A stretch of DNA of 64,000 bases from Streptomyces sp. SID8352 (GTDB lineage: Bacteria > Actinomycetota > Actinomycetes > Streptomycetales > Streptomycetaceae). Location: contig NZ_WWGX01000001.1 in assembly GCF_009862265.1 (NCBI RefSeq), positions 62,001 through 126,000 of the forward strand, in the 5' to 3' direction. Positions 43,151 through 51,612 of the stretch are shown here, one piece after another. How positions within the stretch are numbered: the stretch's first letter is position 1; each line of letters begins with the position of its first letter. A model generated the notes under the pieces. It saw nothing but the letters and a program-made list of their open reading frames with translations. It searched no databases and was not told the DNA's origin. The position numbers and the translations under genes are program-made.

Positions 43151-44104
43151 ATGCTGACTTCGTTCGAAGGCACCGGGAATGAGGCCGCCGCCTTAGGGAG
43201 CGGTCCCCTGCTCGCAACGGTTCCGCGTGGATACGTGCACCGGGCCTCCGTGGCCGAGGTGCTGCTCACCGGCTGGGAGTCGGACACGGCCGCGGCGGCG
43301 CCGGGCGCGCCCGAGCGGTTCACGGTGCGGGCCCAGTGGCCGCGCAGCCACGCCCTCTTCGCCCCGGCCCACGGCCACCAGGACCCGCTGCTCCTGGTCG
43401 AGACGATCCGTCAGACCGGGAGCCTGCTCTCCCACGCCGAGTACGGGCTCCCGTTCGGCCACCAGTTCGTGATGTGGGACATCTCCTTCACCGCCCTGCC
43501 GTCCGCCTTCGCCGTCGGCCCCCGCCCGACCGACGTCGAACTGCGCGCCGAGTGCGCCAACGTCGTCCGCCGGGGACGGACCCTGGCCGGCATGCGGTAC
43601 GGGGTGACCGTGCTGCGGGACGGACTGCCCGTGGCGACCGGCGGCGCCCGCTTCAGCTGCGCCAGCCCCGCCGCCCACCGCAGGCTGCGGGGCGGACGGC
43701 CCACCACCGTCGCCCAGCGCCCGCCGGTACCGGTCGGCGCGGCCCGCGTGGGCCACACGGACCCGGACAACGTGCTGCTCGCGGCGACCCCCCGGGAGAA
43801 CCTCTGGACGCTGCGCGTCGACACCGACCACCCGGTCTTCTTCGACCACCCCGTCGACCACGTCCCCGGCATGATGCTGATCGAGGCCGCCCGCCAGGCC
43901 GCCCGCGCCGCCGTGGGCCGCCCCGACGCCCTCCTGGTCGACCTGCGCAGCGAGTTCACCCGCTACGCCGAACTCGACGCCCCCTGCCTGATAGAGGCGA
44001 GGGTGCTCCGCCCGGAGACGCCGCGTGAGCTGAGGGTGGACGTGTGGGGCACGCAGGAGGGGGAGCGCGTCTTCACGGCGGAACTGCGGCTCGCCCACGG
44101 GTGA
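43151..44104 (+). CDS. scbA: ScbA/AfsA-like gamma-butyrolactone synthase
   Basis: 317 residues from ATG 43151, AGGAG 9 bases upstream. Two tandem AfsA (hot-dog-like) repeats: TVPRGYVHRASVAEVLLTGW with HGHQDPLLLVETIRQTGSLL, then LRVDTDHPVFFDHPVDHVPG with MMLIEAARQAARAAVG. The conserved Glu and Arg in LVETIRQ and LIEAARQ are the family's active-site residues. It condenses a beta-ketoacyl chain with dihydroxyacetone phosphate. Paired with the divergent scbR-like receptor. Confidence 0.93.
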   Translation: MLTSFEGTGNEAAALGSGPLLATVPRGYVHRASVAEVLLTGWESDTAAAAPGAPERFTVRAQWPRSHALFAPAHGHQDPLLLVETIRQTGSLLSHAEYGLPFGHQFVMWDISFTALPSAFAVGPRPTDVELRAECANVVRRGRTLAGMRYGVTVLRDGLPVATGGARFSCASPAAHRRLRGGRPTTVAQRPPVPVGAARVGHTDPDNVLLAATPRENLWTLRVDTDHPVFFDHPVDHVPGMMLIEAARQAARAAVGRPDALLVDLRSEFTRYAELDAPCLIEARVLRPETPRELRVDVWGTQEGERVFTAELRLAHG

Positions 44105-44147
44105 GCACGAGGGGGGCGCACTGGACGAGGCGGCACCCCCCACCCCA

Positions 44148-44187
44148 CCCGGGGCCCACCGCGCCACGCGGCACGGTGGGCCCCGGG
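44148..44187 (+). terminator. Hairpin terminator of scbA
   Basis: CCCGGGGCCCACCG pairs perfectly with CGGTGGGCCCCGGG across a 12-base loop, 44 bases after the stop. Confidence 0.85.
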
Positions 44188-44245
44188 CGGCCTTGGCCCC
44201 GTGCGCGGGCCGCAGTTCCTCAGGCTCGGCCTCCTGGGTCTCCCC

Positions 44246-44457
44246 GGGACCGACCCCGCGTGCGCGGGGATCACAGGGCCTGCGGGCTGGCACCGATCTC
44301 CGCAGCGAGACCACCCCCGCGTGCGCGGGGAACACTACGATCCCGCGATCGGGCCGCGGGGGTGGGAGGGGCCACCCCCGCGTGCGCGGGGAACACAGGC
44401 CGGGGTCGGTGACGGACCAGGCGGGTATGGGACCACCCCCGCGTGCGCGGGGAACAC
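44246..44457 (-). CRISPR. Orphan type I-E CRISPR mini-array, 4 repeats, 3 spacers
   Basis: Repeats end at 44274, 44335, 44396 and 44457, an exact 61-base period: 29-base repeats plus 32-base spacers (44275-44306, 44336-44367, 44397-44428). The repeat core on the plus strand is CCCCGCGTGCGCGGGGAACA; on the minus strand it begins GTGTTCCCCGCGCACGCGGG, the type I-E form. The leftmost repeat is degenerate (GATCAC instead of GAACAC), as at a leader-distal end. An AT-rich stretch at 44458-44530 fits a leader on the right. No cas genes lie within this window. Confidence 0.92.
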
Positions 44458-44716
44458 AGGAGCTGACCTGGGGCTTTATTTGGGCTGAGGGGGGATTTTA
44501 CTCGCTTTACCTGACTCCGACTTATGGGGCATAAGCGTCCTGTTGCCTGCTCGTGGGTTCCTCGGGCTCCCGGGGATCATACGGGCGCCCCACGTGGGCC
44601 CCTTCGTGGGTCGGTGCTGCCACCGCCCCCAGCCCCCGGCCCCCGTGCCGCGACACGGTTCTCTGCCGTCGGCAGAGCCGGACGTCCGGCGGGCGGCCGG
44701 CTGCCAGGATGACCGC
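44458..44716. other. CRISPR leader and intergenic region
   Basis: Positions 44470-44530 (TTTATTTGGG, GGGGATTTTACTCGCTTTAC) are the most AT-rich of the neighbourhood and are likely the array leader, transcribed leftwards. The rest up to the lactonase-like gene shows nothing else. Confidence 0.55.
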
Positions 44717-45415
44717 ATGGGACAGGACATGGCGCTCCGTCGGCTCGACCTCGGGTATTTCGTCCGGCCCGCTTCGGAGACGGGCGGCCCGCATCCACGG
44801 GTCGAACCCGTCCTCGCCTACCTCGTGCGGCACGGCGACGGACTGCTCCTCTTCGACACGGGCATCGGCGCGGCGGACCCCGCGACGGAGGCGCACTACC
44901 GGCCCCGGCGCCGTGACCTGCGGCAGGCGCTGGCGGCGTCCGGCGTGACCCTGGACGACATCTCCCTGGTCGTCAACTGCCACCTGCACTTCGACCACTG
45001 CGGCGGGAACCCCCTCCTCGGCGGCACGCCCGTCCTCGTGCAGGAGGCCGAACTGGCCGCCGCGCGCCGGGGCGGCCACACCTTCGAGGAACTGGTCGAC
45101 TTCCCCGGCGCGGTCTACGAGGAGATCGCCGGGGAGGTCGAGGTCCGGCCGGGTGTGCGGATCATCCCGACGCCCGGACACACCGAGGGCCACCAGTCGC
45201 TGGTCCTCCGGCAGGACGACGGCACCGTGGTCCTCGCCGGGCAGGCGCACGACTTCGCCTCCGAGTTCGCGTCCGATCAACTGGCCCGCCGGGCGGAGCT
45301 GGACGGAGTGGAGCAGCCGCTGCCGCCCCGCCCGCCCTGGCTGGACCGGCTCGCCGACCTCGATCCGCGCCGCGTGCTCTTCGCCCACGACTGCTCCGTC
45401 TGGGAACCGTCGTGA
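44717..45415 (+). CDS. Metallo-beta-lactamase fold hydrolase, AHL-lactonase-like
   Basis: 232 residues from ATG 44717 (AGGA 8 bases upstream); ATG 44729 is possible. Zinc motif HLHFDHCGGN near residue 89-98, then TPGHTEGHQSLVL and later LFAHDCSVWEP supply the other metal ligands. Order and length match the N-acyl homoserine lactonase family. With a gamma-butyrolactone locus 600 bases away one might think of lactone turnover, but this is position only; many such enzymes act on other esters or lactones. Confidence 0.88.
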   Translation: MGQDMALRRLDLGYFVRPASETGGPHPRVEPVLAYLVRHGDGLLLFDTGIGAADPATEAHYRPRRRDLRQALAASGVTLDDISLVVNCHLHFDHCGGNPLLGGTPVLVQEAELAAARRGGHTFEELVDFPGAVYEEIAGEVEVRPGVRIIPTPGHTEGHQSLVLRQDDGTVVLAGQAHDFASEFASDQLARRAELDGVEQPLPPRPPWLDRLADLDPRRVLFAHDCSVWEPS

Positions 45416-45488
45416 CCCGGAGCCCCCCGGCCCCGACTCCCCGTCTCGCGCGGCGCGTTGCCCGCCCTCCGCACCAACGGGCCGGTCG

Positions 45489-45594
45489 CGGCCGGGGATC
45501 GCGCGTACGTGGCCGGGGATCGCGCGTACGCGGCCGACCGCAGGACATCCGCGGCCGACGGCAGGACATCCGCGGCCGATCCGCAGGACACCCG
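45489..45594. repeat. Two short tandem repeat arrays
   Basis: Two copies of a 20-mer (core GGCCGGGGATCGCGCGTACG), then three copies of a 21-mer (core GCGGCCGACGGCAGGACATC). They fill the space between the convergent lactonase-like and SGNH genes. Confidence 0.85.
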
Positions 45595-45674
45595 CCCGGC
45601 GCGGCTCCGCCCCCGACGTCCGCGCGGCGCGGAAGCACGGCCGAAGACCTCCCCGCGCCCCGCCGAACCCCCGC

Positions 45675-46352
45675 CTACACCCCCTCGTAAGGCCCCCCGA
45701 CCCCCCACTCCTCCCACAGCGCCTCCGCGAAGGCCGCCGCCATGCGGTGTTCGCCCTCGGTGTTGGGGTGGGTGCCGTCGTGGGTGTCGGTGCGGAAGTC
45801 GTAGGCGGGCGGCGGCGGGACCAGGGCGAGCGGCGACGCGGCGGTGTCCAGGTCGACGACCGCCTTGGCGAGGAGTTCGTTGAAGTGGGCGACCTGCTCC
45901 GCGAACGACGCGTCCGCCTCCGCCCGGACGTTGTGCAGCACCGGCAGCACCGCGAGGTGGACACGTGGGTTGGCCGCCCGCGCCCGCGCCACGAACTCCC
46001 GCGCGTTGGCCGCCGTCTGCTCCGCGTTGGTGTAGAAGCCGAGGTCGATCAGGCCGAGGGAGACGAGGAGGACATCGGCGCGGTGGGCGCGTACCGCGTC
46101 CTGGACGAGCGGGGTCATGTGGTGCCAGCCCTCGCCCCAGCCCGCCAGGTGCGCCCGGGGGAAGTCGGGGTCGGCGTAGGCGTACGAGACGGGGGCGTCG
46201 GCCGCCGGGTCGTGCAGCGCCTCGCGCGGGCCGACCAGCGTGAAGGGGCCGCCGTACGCCGCGCACAGGTGCCGCCACAGCCAGTAGCGCCAGGTGTGCT
46301 GGCCCGCGCTCCCGATCGTCATCGAGTCGCCTACGGCCATCAACCTGAGCAT
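45675..46352 (-). CDS. SGNH/GDSL-type hydrolase
   Basis: 225 residues from ATG 46352. Block I is LMAVGDSMTIGSAGQHTWRY with the nucleophile Ser. Block III is near LLVSLGLIDLGFYTNAEQTA, with an unusual SLGLIDLG in place of the common GxND. Block V is THDGTHPNTEGEHRMAAAF with catalytic Asp and His. No signal peptide, so probably cytoplasmic. It would cleave an ester or acyl group; substrate unknown. Divergent from the secreted protein gene. Confidence 0.88.
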   Translation of the reverse strand: MLRLMAVGDSMTIGSAGQHTWRYWLWRHLCAAYGGPFTLVGPREALHDPAADAPVSYAYADPDFPRAHLAGWGEGWHHMTPLVQDAVRAHRADVLLVSLGLIDLGFYTNAEQTAANAREFVARARAANPRVHLAVLPVLHNVRAEADASFAEQVAHFNELLAKAVVDLDTAASPLALVPPPPAYDFRTDTHDGTHPNTEGEHRMAAAFAEALWEEWGVGGPYEGV

Positions 46353-46440
46353 CCGCTCATCATGGACGATTTCCCTGGTCGACGCGATGTGACCCCGGAC
46401 ACCCGGCGTGAACCGCCGGACGGGATGGCACTCTTGGGGA

Positions 46441-47463
46441 ATGCGCCGACCCCTCGCCCTGCTCGTCGCGGCCCTTCTCGCGGGCGCGTCCGCCCTGCCC
46501 GCCGCCGCCCACGCCGCCGAGGGGGACGCGGCGGCCGGCGGGATCCCCGGCTCCGACGGGTTCACGATCAAGGACCCGCGCATCACCGAGTCCAGCGGGC
46601 TCGCCGCCTCGCGGCAGCACCCCGGCGTCTACTGGACCCACAACGACCAGGACACCGGTCCCTACCTCTACGCCGTGGACGGCGCGACCGGCGAGACCGT
46701 CGCCCGCGTATCGATGGCCGGGGTCGGCACCCCCCGGGACGTGGAGGCCATCGCGATCGGCCCCGGCAACCGGATCTTCGTCGGGGACATCGGCGACAAC
46801 GACGGCGTGACCTGGCCGTACGTCTGGATCTACGAACTGCCCGAGCCGGCCGAGCTGAAGGACCAGACGATCCGGGCCACGCAGTACGTCGTGAAGTACA
46901 CCGACGGCAGCCGGGACGCCGAGTCGATGGTCGTGCACCCCACGACGGGACGCGTCTACATCATCGACAAGCAGCGGGACGGCGGTCATCTCTACGAGGG
47001 CCCCGCGAAGCTCTCCGCCACCGGCGCCAACGTCTTCCGGCCCACCGGGTCCGTCGACCTCTGGGCCACGGACGCCGCCTTCTCCCCGGACGGCGAGCGG
47101 CTCGCCGTGCGCGGCTACCTGGGCGGTGCCTGGTACGACTGGAACGGCGGCGACATCCGGCGCCGGGGGCGGATCAGCGTGCCGTTCGGCCAGGGGGAGT
47201 CCGTCACCTACACCGTCGACGGGGCGAAGCTGCTGCTCGGCATGGAGGGGCTGCGCAGTCCAGTCCAGGCCCAGGACGCGCCCGGCGGCGGGGGCGGCGG
47301 TGAGGGTGAGCGGCCGGGCGGGAAACCGGCCGCGCGGGGGAGGGACGACGGCGGTGACGGCGACACGGCGACCGGGGGCGGCACCCTCGGGATCGGCTCG
47401 GTCGCGCTGATCGTCGGCTGCGTCGCGGTGTTCGGCCTGCGCCGGCTGTTCCGGCGCCGCTGA
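46441..47463 (+). CDS. Secreted, C-terminally anchored beta-propeller-like protein
   Basis: 340 residues from ATG 46441. Signal peptide RRPLALLVAALLAGASALPA AAHA cleaved near residue 26. The body has ITESSGLAASRQHPGVYWTH, DVEAIAIGPGNRIFVGDIGD and SMVVHPTTGRVYIIDKQ, repeated blade-like strands of an esterase/WD-like propeller. A Gly/Arg-rich linker leads to a C-terminal membrane helix LGIGSVALIVGCVAVFGL and a RRLFRRR stop-transfer. So the propeller faces outside. Function unknown. Confidence 0.85.
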   Translation: MRRPLALLVAALLAGASALPAAAHAAEGDAAAGGIPGSDGFTIKDPRITESSGLAASRQHPGVYWTHNDQDTGPYLYAVDGATGETVARVSMAGVGTPRDVEAIAIGPGNRIFVGDIGDNDGVTWPYVWIYELPEPAELKDQTIRATQYVVKYTDGSRDAESMVVHPTTGRVYIIDKQRDGGHLYEGPAKLSATGANVFRPTGSVDLWATDAAFSPDGERLAVRGYLGGAWYDWNGGDIRRRGRISVPFGQGESVTYTVDGAKLLLGMEGLRSPVQAQDAPGGGGGGEGERPGGKPAARGRDDGGDGDTATGGGTLGIGSVALIVGCVAVFGLRRLFRRR

Positions 47464-47596
47464 CCCCTACGGGCCGGGGCGCCCGGGTGACCCCTACGGG
47501 TCCGGGTGACCCCTACGGGTCCGGGTGGCCCCTACTGGCCCGGGTCACCCCTACGGGCCCAGGCGACCCCTACTGGCCCGGTGACCCCTACGGGCC
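47461..47596. repeat. 19-bp tandem repeat filling the gap between convergent genes
   Basis: About seven units of TGACCCCTACGGGTCCGGG type with small changes. The array begins at the stop codon of the upstream gene and ends across the stop codon of the TetR gene, so each gene's stop is part of a repeat unit. Confidence 0.9.
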
Positions 47597-48562
47597 CTGA
47601 GAACCCTTAGGACCCTGAGAACCCTCAGGACCGGGGGATTTCCGGGAGCCCGAGGAACCCTGACCCCCGGACCCCTGGGTCTTCCGGGTTCCCCGGGAGG
47701 GACGTCCGGGCGGTGTCGGGGCTGTCCCGGCGGCGCGGTCACCGGAGGGGGTGTCGGCGGCGCACGATCCGGGCCCGCCCGCCGGGACGCGGGTGCCGGT
47801 GCCGCCCTCCGCCGCCCGCCGCGCCACCAGGATCTCCAGACCGTCCAGGATCCGCTCCAGCCCGAACCCGAAGTGGTCGAAGCCGGTCGCGAAGGCGTCC
47901 GCGCTCAGGGAGGCCAGGACGGGATAGCGCCCGCTGGTCATGGCCCGCTCCAGCACCGGGCGCTGGGCCTCCCAGAAGCGCTCGTCCGTCAGCCCCGAGG
48001 TGCGCTCCGCCCGCTCCTGGTACACCTGGGTCCGCGCGGCGCCGACCACGTACCCGTCGATCATGATGATCACCGACACCAGCTCGGGGTCGGACAGCCC
48101 CATCGGCCTGATCCGGGTGAGCACCTTCTCCATGCCGTCGAGCGCGCTGGGTCCGAGGATCGGCCGGGACTGGTTGACCTCCAGCAGCCAGGGGTGGCGC
48201 CGGTGCAGCGCGAGGGAGGCATGGCCCAGGGCCTCCAGCGCCGCGCGCCAGCCCCCGCCCCAGTCGCCGGGGGCTTCCTCGGAGGGGCGCTGGACGCGGT
48301 CCAGCATCAGGTCCAGCAGCTCGCCCTTGCCGGGGACGTAGCGGTAGAGGGACATCGTGCCGGTGCCCAGCTCGGCGGCGATCCGCCGCATCGAGACGGC
48401 GCCGAGCCCCTCCCGGTCCGCGACCCCGACGGCGGCCTCCACCACCCGGTCCAGCGTCAGCCCCGGCTTCGGGCCCCGGCTCGGGCGTGGGCCGGTGTCC
48501 CAGAGCAGGTCGAGGGTGCGGGCGATGTCACCGCTGCCGCTGGTCTCCGTACCGCTGGTCAT
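47588..48562 (-). CDS. TetR-family regulator of the ABC exporter
   Basis: 324 residues from ATG 48562. HTH: LTLDRVVEAAVGVADREGLG, AVSMRRIAAELGTGTMSLYR. The middle is a TetR_C-type ligand domain (LALHRRHPWLLEVNQSRPIL, GYVVGAARTQVYQE). From about residue 245 the tail is Gly/Ser/Pro/Thr-rich and ends in a GSQGPKGSQGP duplication that comes from repeat expansion at the 3' end. Divergent from the DrrA-like gene across two GTACGGTGTAC boxes. Confidence 0.9.
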   Translation of the reverse strand: MTSGTETSGSGDIARTLDLLWDTGPRPSRGPKPGLTLDRVVEAAVGVADREGLGAVSMRRIAAELGTGTMSLYRYVPGKGELLDLMLDRVQRPSEEAPGDWGGGWRAALEALGHASLALHRRHPWLLEVNQSRPILGPSALDGMEKVLTRIRPMGLSDPELVSVIIMIDGYVVGAARTQVYQERAERTSGLTDERFWEAQRPVLERAMTSGRYPVLASLSADAFATGFDHFGFGLERILDGLEILVARRAAEGGTGTRVPAGGPGSCAADTPSGDRAAGTAPTPPGRPSRGTRKTQGSGGQGSSGSRKSPGPEGSQGPKGSQGP

Positions 48563-48618
48563 GGGGGCAGTTTAAAACCGCCGTCCCGGACCGCCTTCCG
48601 TTCCGCTCCTAAAACTGA

Positions 48619-48650
48619 GTACGGTGTACGCGCAATCGGGTACGGTGTAC
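48619..48650. promoter_or_regulatory. Tandem GTACGGTGTAC operator boxes
   Basis: GTACGGTGTAC occurs at 48619-48629 and 48640-48650; each is a palindrome (GTAC-N3-GTAC) and centres are 21 bp apart, two helical turns. Outer AAAACTG and CAGTTAAAA extend the symmetry. Located between the TetR gene and the ABC operon. Confidence 0.75.
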
Positions 48651-48679
48651 CCAGTTAAAAGCGGAAGGGGGACCGGACC

Positions 48680-49765
48680 ATGGGCGAGCCATACGGCGGG
48701 GCCGTGGGGCCCGTCGCACCCGGCGGGGGCGGCGGAAGCGGCGCGGACGGCGAAGGGCACGGCGCGAGCCGTCGCGGCGCGAGCGGTGATGGCGTCGGCG
48801 GCGACGGATACGCGGTGCTGGCCGAGGCACTGGAGAAGAGGTACGGCGGCAAGCACGCCCTGAACGGCTTCGACCTGGCCCTCCGCGAGGGCACCGTGCA
48901 CGGCCTGCTCGGCCCGAACGGCGCCGGGAAGACTACGGCGGTGCGCATCCTGGCCACGCTGGTCGGCCTCGACGGCGGCCGGGCCCGCGTCGCCGGTCTC
49001 GACGTGGCCCGCCGGCCGCGCGAGGTGCGGGCGCGGATCGGCCTGACCGGGCAGTACGCGGCGGTGGACGAGGTGCTCACCGGGCGGCAGAACCTGGAGA
49101 TGTTCGGCCGCCTGTTCCATCTCGGCGGCCGCGGGGCCCGGCGCCGGGCCGCCGAACTGCTGGAGCGGTTCGACCTGACCGGGGCCGCCGACCGGGGCGT
49201 CGACGAGTACAGCGGCGGCATGCGGCGGCGGCTCGACCTGGCCGCGTCGATGATCCTCTCCCCGGCGGTGCTGTTCCTGGACGAGCCGACGACCGGGTTG
49301 GACCCGCGCAGCCGCGGCGAGGTCTGGGACGCGGTGCGGGCCCTCGTGGCGGGCGGCACCACGGTGCTGCTGACCACGCAGTACCTGGAGGAGGCCGACA
49401 GGCTGGCCTCGCGCGTCACCGTCATCGACCAGGGCCGGGCCATCGCGGACGACACTCCGGACGGGCTGAAGACCCTGATCGGCGGGGACTGCGTCGAGGT
49501 CGTCGTCCGGGAACGGGCCGACATCCCGGCCGCGGTGAAGGCCGTCGCCCGGTTCTGCGAGGGCGAACCGGAGCCGGACGAGGAGGCGTTGAGCGTGCGC
49601 GCGCCGGTCGCCGACCGGGTCGCCGCCCTCACCGGGGTGGCCCGCACCCTCCAGGACGAGGGCGTGCGGGTGGAGGACATCGGACTGCGCAGGCCGAGCC
49701 TCGACGACGTCTTCCTGCGCCTGACCGGACACCGTACGGACCGTGGGGAGGAGACGGCGGCATGA
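48680..49765 (+). CDS. DrrA-like ABC transporter ATP-binding protein
   Basis: 361 residues from ATG 48680, AAGGGGG about 10 bases upstream. An unusual Gly/Ser-rich N-terminal extension of about 45 residues precedes the domain. Walker [17 protein letters not shown] near 76-91, signature [12 protein letters not shown] near 177, Walker [12 protein letters not shown] near 198, and a C-terminal [14 protein letters not shown] of the daunorubicin-resistance family. Drives drug or lipid export with the permease encoded next (4-base overlap). Confidence 0.94.
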   Translation: MGEPYGGAVGPVAPGGGGGSGADGEGHGASRRGASGDGVGGDGYAVLAEALEKRYGGKHALNGFDLALREGTVHGLLGPNGAGKTTAVRILATLVGLDGGRARVAGLDVARRPREVRARIGLTGQYAAVDEVLTGRQNLEMFGRLFHLGGRGARRRAAELLERFDLTGAADRGVDEYSGGMRRRLDLAASMILSPAVLFLDEPTTGLDPRSRGEVWDAVRALVAGGTTVLLTTQYLEEADRLASRVTVIDQGRAIADDTPDGLKTLIGGDCVEVVVRERADIPAAVKAVARFCEGEPEPDEEALSVRAPVADRVAALTGVARTLQDEGVRVEDIGLRRPSLDDVFLRLTGHRTDRGEETAA

Positions 49766-50604
49766 GCGTGCTGACCCCGGCGGACGCCGGGACGGGAGCC
49801 GTGGCGGAGGGAGGGCACGGCCGCCTGTACTGGCTGCTCGCGGACTGCGCCAACGTGGTGCGCCGCGGCATGACCCACTACCGGCGCCGGCCCGTCAACA
49901 TCGCCTGGCAACTGGGCTTCCCGATCCTCTCCGTCCTGCTCTACGGCTATGTCTTCGGCAGCGCGATGCGGGTGCCCGGCGGCGGGGACTACCTGGACTT
50001 CCTGATGCCGGGCATGTTCGTGATGTCCATGGCGTTCGGCTTCGTCAACACCGCGACGCTGGTGGTGCACGATTCGACCAAGGGCGTCATCGACCGGTTC
50101 CGTTCCATGCCGATGGCCTCGCCGGCGGTGGTGGCGGGACGGGGGATGACCGATCTCCTGGTGGCCTGCGCGGAGTTGGCCATCATGATGCTGACGGGAC
50201 TGGCCATGGGGTGGCGCCCGGAGGGCGGTTGGGGGTTCCTGGGCGCGTTCGGCCTGCTGCTGTGGCTGCGGTTCGCGCTGATCTGGCTGGGCGTGTGGCT
50301 GGGGCTGCTGGTTCCCAACCCCGAGGCGGCGGGCGGGCTGTTCGCGGTGGCGTTCCCGCTGACGATGATCTCCAGCATTTTCGTCGCCCCCCAGTTGATG
50401 CCGGACTGGCTGGGCAGACTGGCCGCCTGGAACCCCCTCTCCTCCACCGCCGCCGCCACCCGCGACCTGTTCGGCACGCCGGTGGCCGGCGCGCACGACT
50501 GGATCGGCGGACACGCGCTGCTCATGGCCTGGGTCTGGCCGGCCGTCCTGACGGCGGTCTTCCTCCCCCTCGCGGTACGCCGCTTCCAGAGCCTCGGCCG
50601 GTAG
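49762..50604 (+). CDS. DrrB-like ABC-2 permease
   Basis: 280 residues from ATG 49762, overlapping the ATPase gene by ATGA. Six membrane segments; [20 protein letters not shown] and [20 protein letters not shown] begin the ABC2 domain, and [20 protein letters not shown] is the conserved central motif. [19 protein letters not shown] is the usual coupling region. Forms the exporter with the DrrA-like protein; substrate unknown. Confidence 0.94.
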   Translation: MSVLTPADAGTGAVAEGGHGRLYWLLADCANVVRRGMTHYRRRPVNIAWQLGFPILSVLLYGYVFGSAMRVPGGGDYLDFLMPGMFVMSMAFGFVNTATLVVHDSTKGVIDRFRSMPMASPAVVAGRGMTDLLVACAELAIMMLTGLAMGWRPEGGWGFLGAFGLLLWLRFALIWLGVWLGLLVPNPEAAGGLFAVAFPLTMISSIFVAPQLMPDWLGRLAAWNPLSSTAAATRDLFGTPVAGAHDWIGGHALLMAWVWPAVLTAVFLPLAVRRFQSLGR

Positions 50605-50737
50605 GGAACCGGGACCACCGTCCCGCAAGTCACCCACCCGGCCCCGGCCCCGGCCCCGGCCCAGGCCGAGGCTCTGGCCCCGGCCTTCAGCCCGGCCCCG
50701 GTTCCGGCCCTCGGCCCGGTTCGTCCGGTGGAGGGCC

Positions 50738-50761
50738 GGAGAATATGCGCGACTATTCTCC
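50738..50761. promoter_or_regulatory. 24-bp perfect inverted repeat, candidate XRE operator
   Basis: GGAGAATA and TATTCTCC flank TGCGCGAC. It is AT-rich in its arms and lies 19 bases before ATG 50780 and 91 before the DUF6879 start, upstream of a DUF6879-XRE pair. Confidence 0.6.
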
Positions 50762-50851
50762 TGTGGTCACGGAGAACGCATGGACATTCACTCAGTGGAA
50801 TCGCCAGGCTGTGATCACTCGCCCACCGGGGCGACGGAGAGGGGATCGGCG

Positions 50852-51595
50852 ATGCCGCGACGGTTACGGTTCAACGGGGCGGGCGGGGGCGGCTGCCCCT
50901 CCGTGCACGAGGACGTGGACAGCGGGGAGGTGATCGTGCACGGTCCTCCGCTCACCGACCCGGAGGACATCGCCCAGCTCAGGCATCTGTCGGAGGGGGA
51001 GGTCGCGATCGTGGTCCCCCGTGAACTGCTGGTCGACTGGACCCCGAAGGAGAGGACGCGGCAGGTGCGGACCATCGGTCTGGACGAGTTCAGCGGCCTG
51101 TTCGGCAGGTTCGAGCACACCGCGTGGCGCCTTGAGACCCGCCGCCGGTACGCGAGTGACGAAGCGACCGACACCTACCGGCAGTTCGTGGAGACCGGGC
51201 GGGTCGACTGGACGTACGACAACCCGTACTGCCGGAAGATCCGTGAGCAGACCTCGCAGGGCAAACGGGTGGAGCGGGTCCGCATCGTGGACCAGGAGCC
51301 GACCGTCGGGCAGCGCTATCTCCTCGACAACGCGAGGCGGAACAGCGGTATGGGCGAGGACATCCGCAGCATGTGGCGGGCCGACGCGGACCGGCTCCGG
51401 CTGCCCGCCGAGGACTTCTGGCTGTTCGACAGCCGGCTCATCGCCGCCCTTCGGTTCGACGAGGGCGATCGGCTCACCCATGTGGACCTGATCACGGAAC
51501 CCGCGGAGGTGGTGCGCTGCGGGATGATCCGGGATGCTGCATGGCATCACGCGGTGCCGTGGGAGCGGTTCGCCGCGCACCTGCCCGATGCCTAG
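50852..51595 (+). CDS. DUF6879 family protein
   Basis: 247 residues from ATG 50852 (GAGAGGGG 8 bases upstream); ATG 50780 with GGAGA is an alternative whose extra 24 residues lack resemblance. The core FGRFEHTAWRLETRRRYASD, VDWTYDNPYCRKIREQTSQG, KRVERVRIVDQEPTVGQRYL is the DUF6879 pattern. The ending WHHAVPWERFAAHLP fits. Such proteins accompany XRE/DUF5753 regulators in streptomycetes; function unknown. The XRE gene starts 18 bases after the stop. Confidence 0.85.
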   Translation: MPRRLRFNGAGGGGCPSVHEDVDSGEVIVHGPPLTDPEDIAQLRHLSEGEVAIVVPRELLVDWTPKERTRQVRTIGLDEFSGLFGRFEHTAWRLETRRRYASDEATDTYRQFVETGRVDWTYDNPYCRKIREQTSQGKRVERVRIVDQEPTVGQRYLLDNARRNSGMGEDIRSMWRADADRLRLPAEDFWLFDSRLIAALRFDEGDRLTHVDLITEPAEVVRCGMIRDAAWHHAVPWERFAAHLPDA

Positions 51596-51612
51596 GACGT
51601 GAGCGGACACCG

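Noticed and set aside
44248..44457. CCCCGCGTGCGCGGGG hairpins read as terminators
   Set aside because: The exact 61-base period and conserved 29-base unit show CRISPR repeats rather than terminators.
44193..44534. Plus-strand frames through the CRISPR array (RARGTQ-like repeats)
   Set aside because: Their repeated peptide comes from translating CRISPR repeats; not genes.
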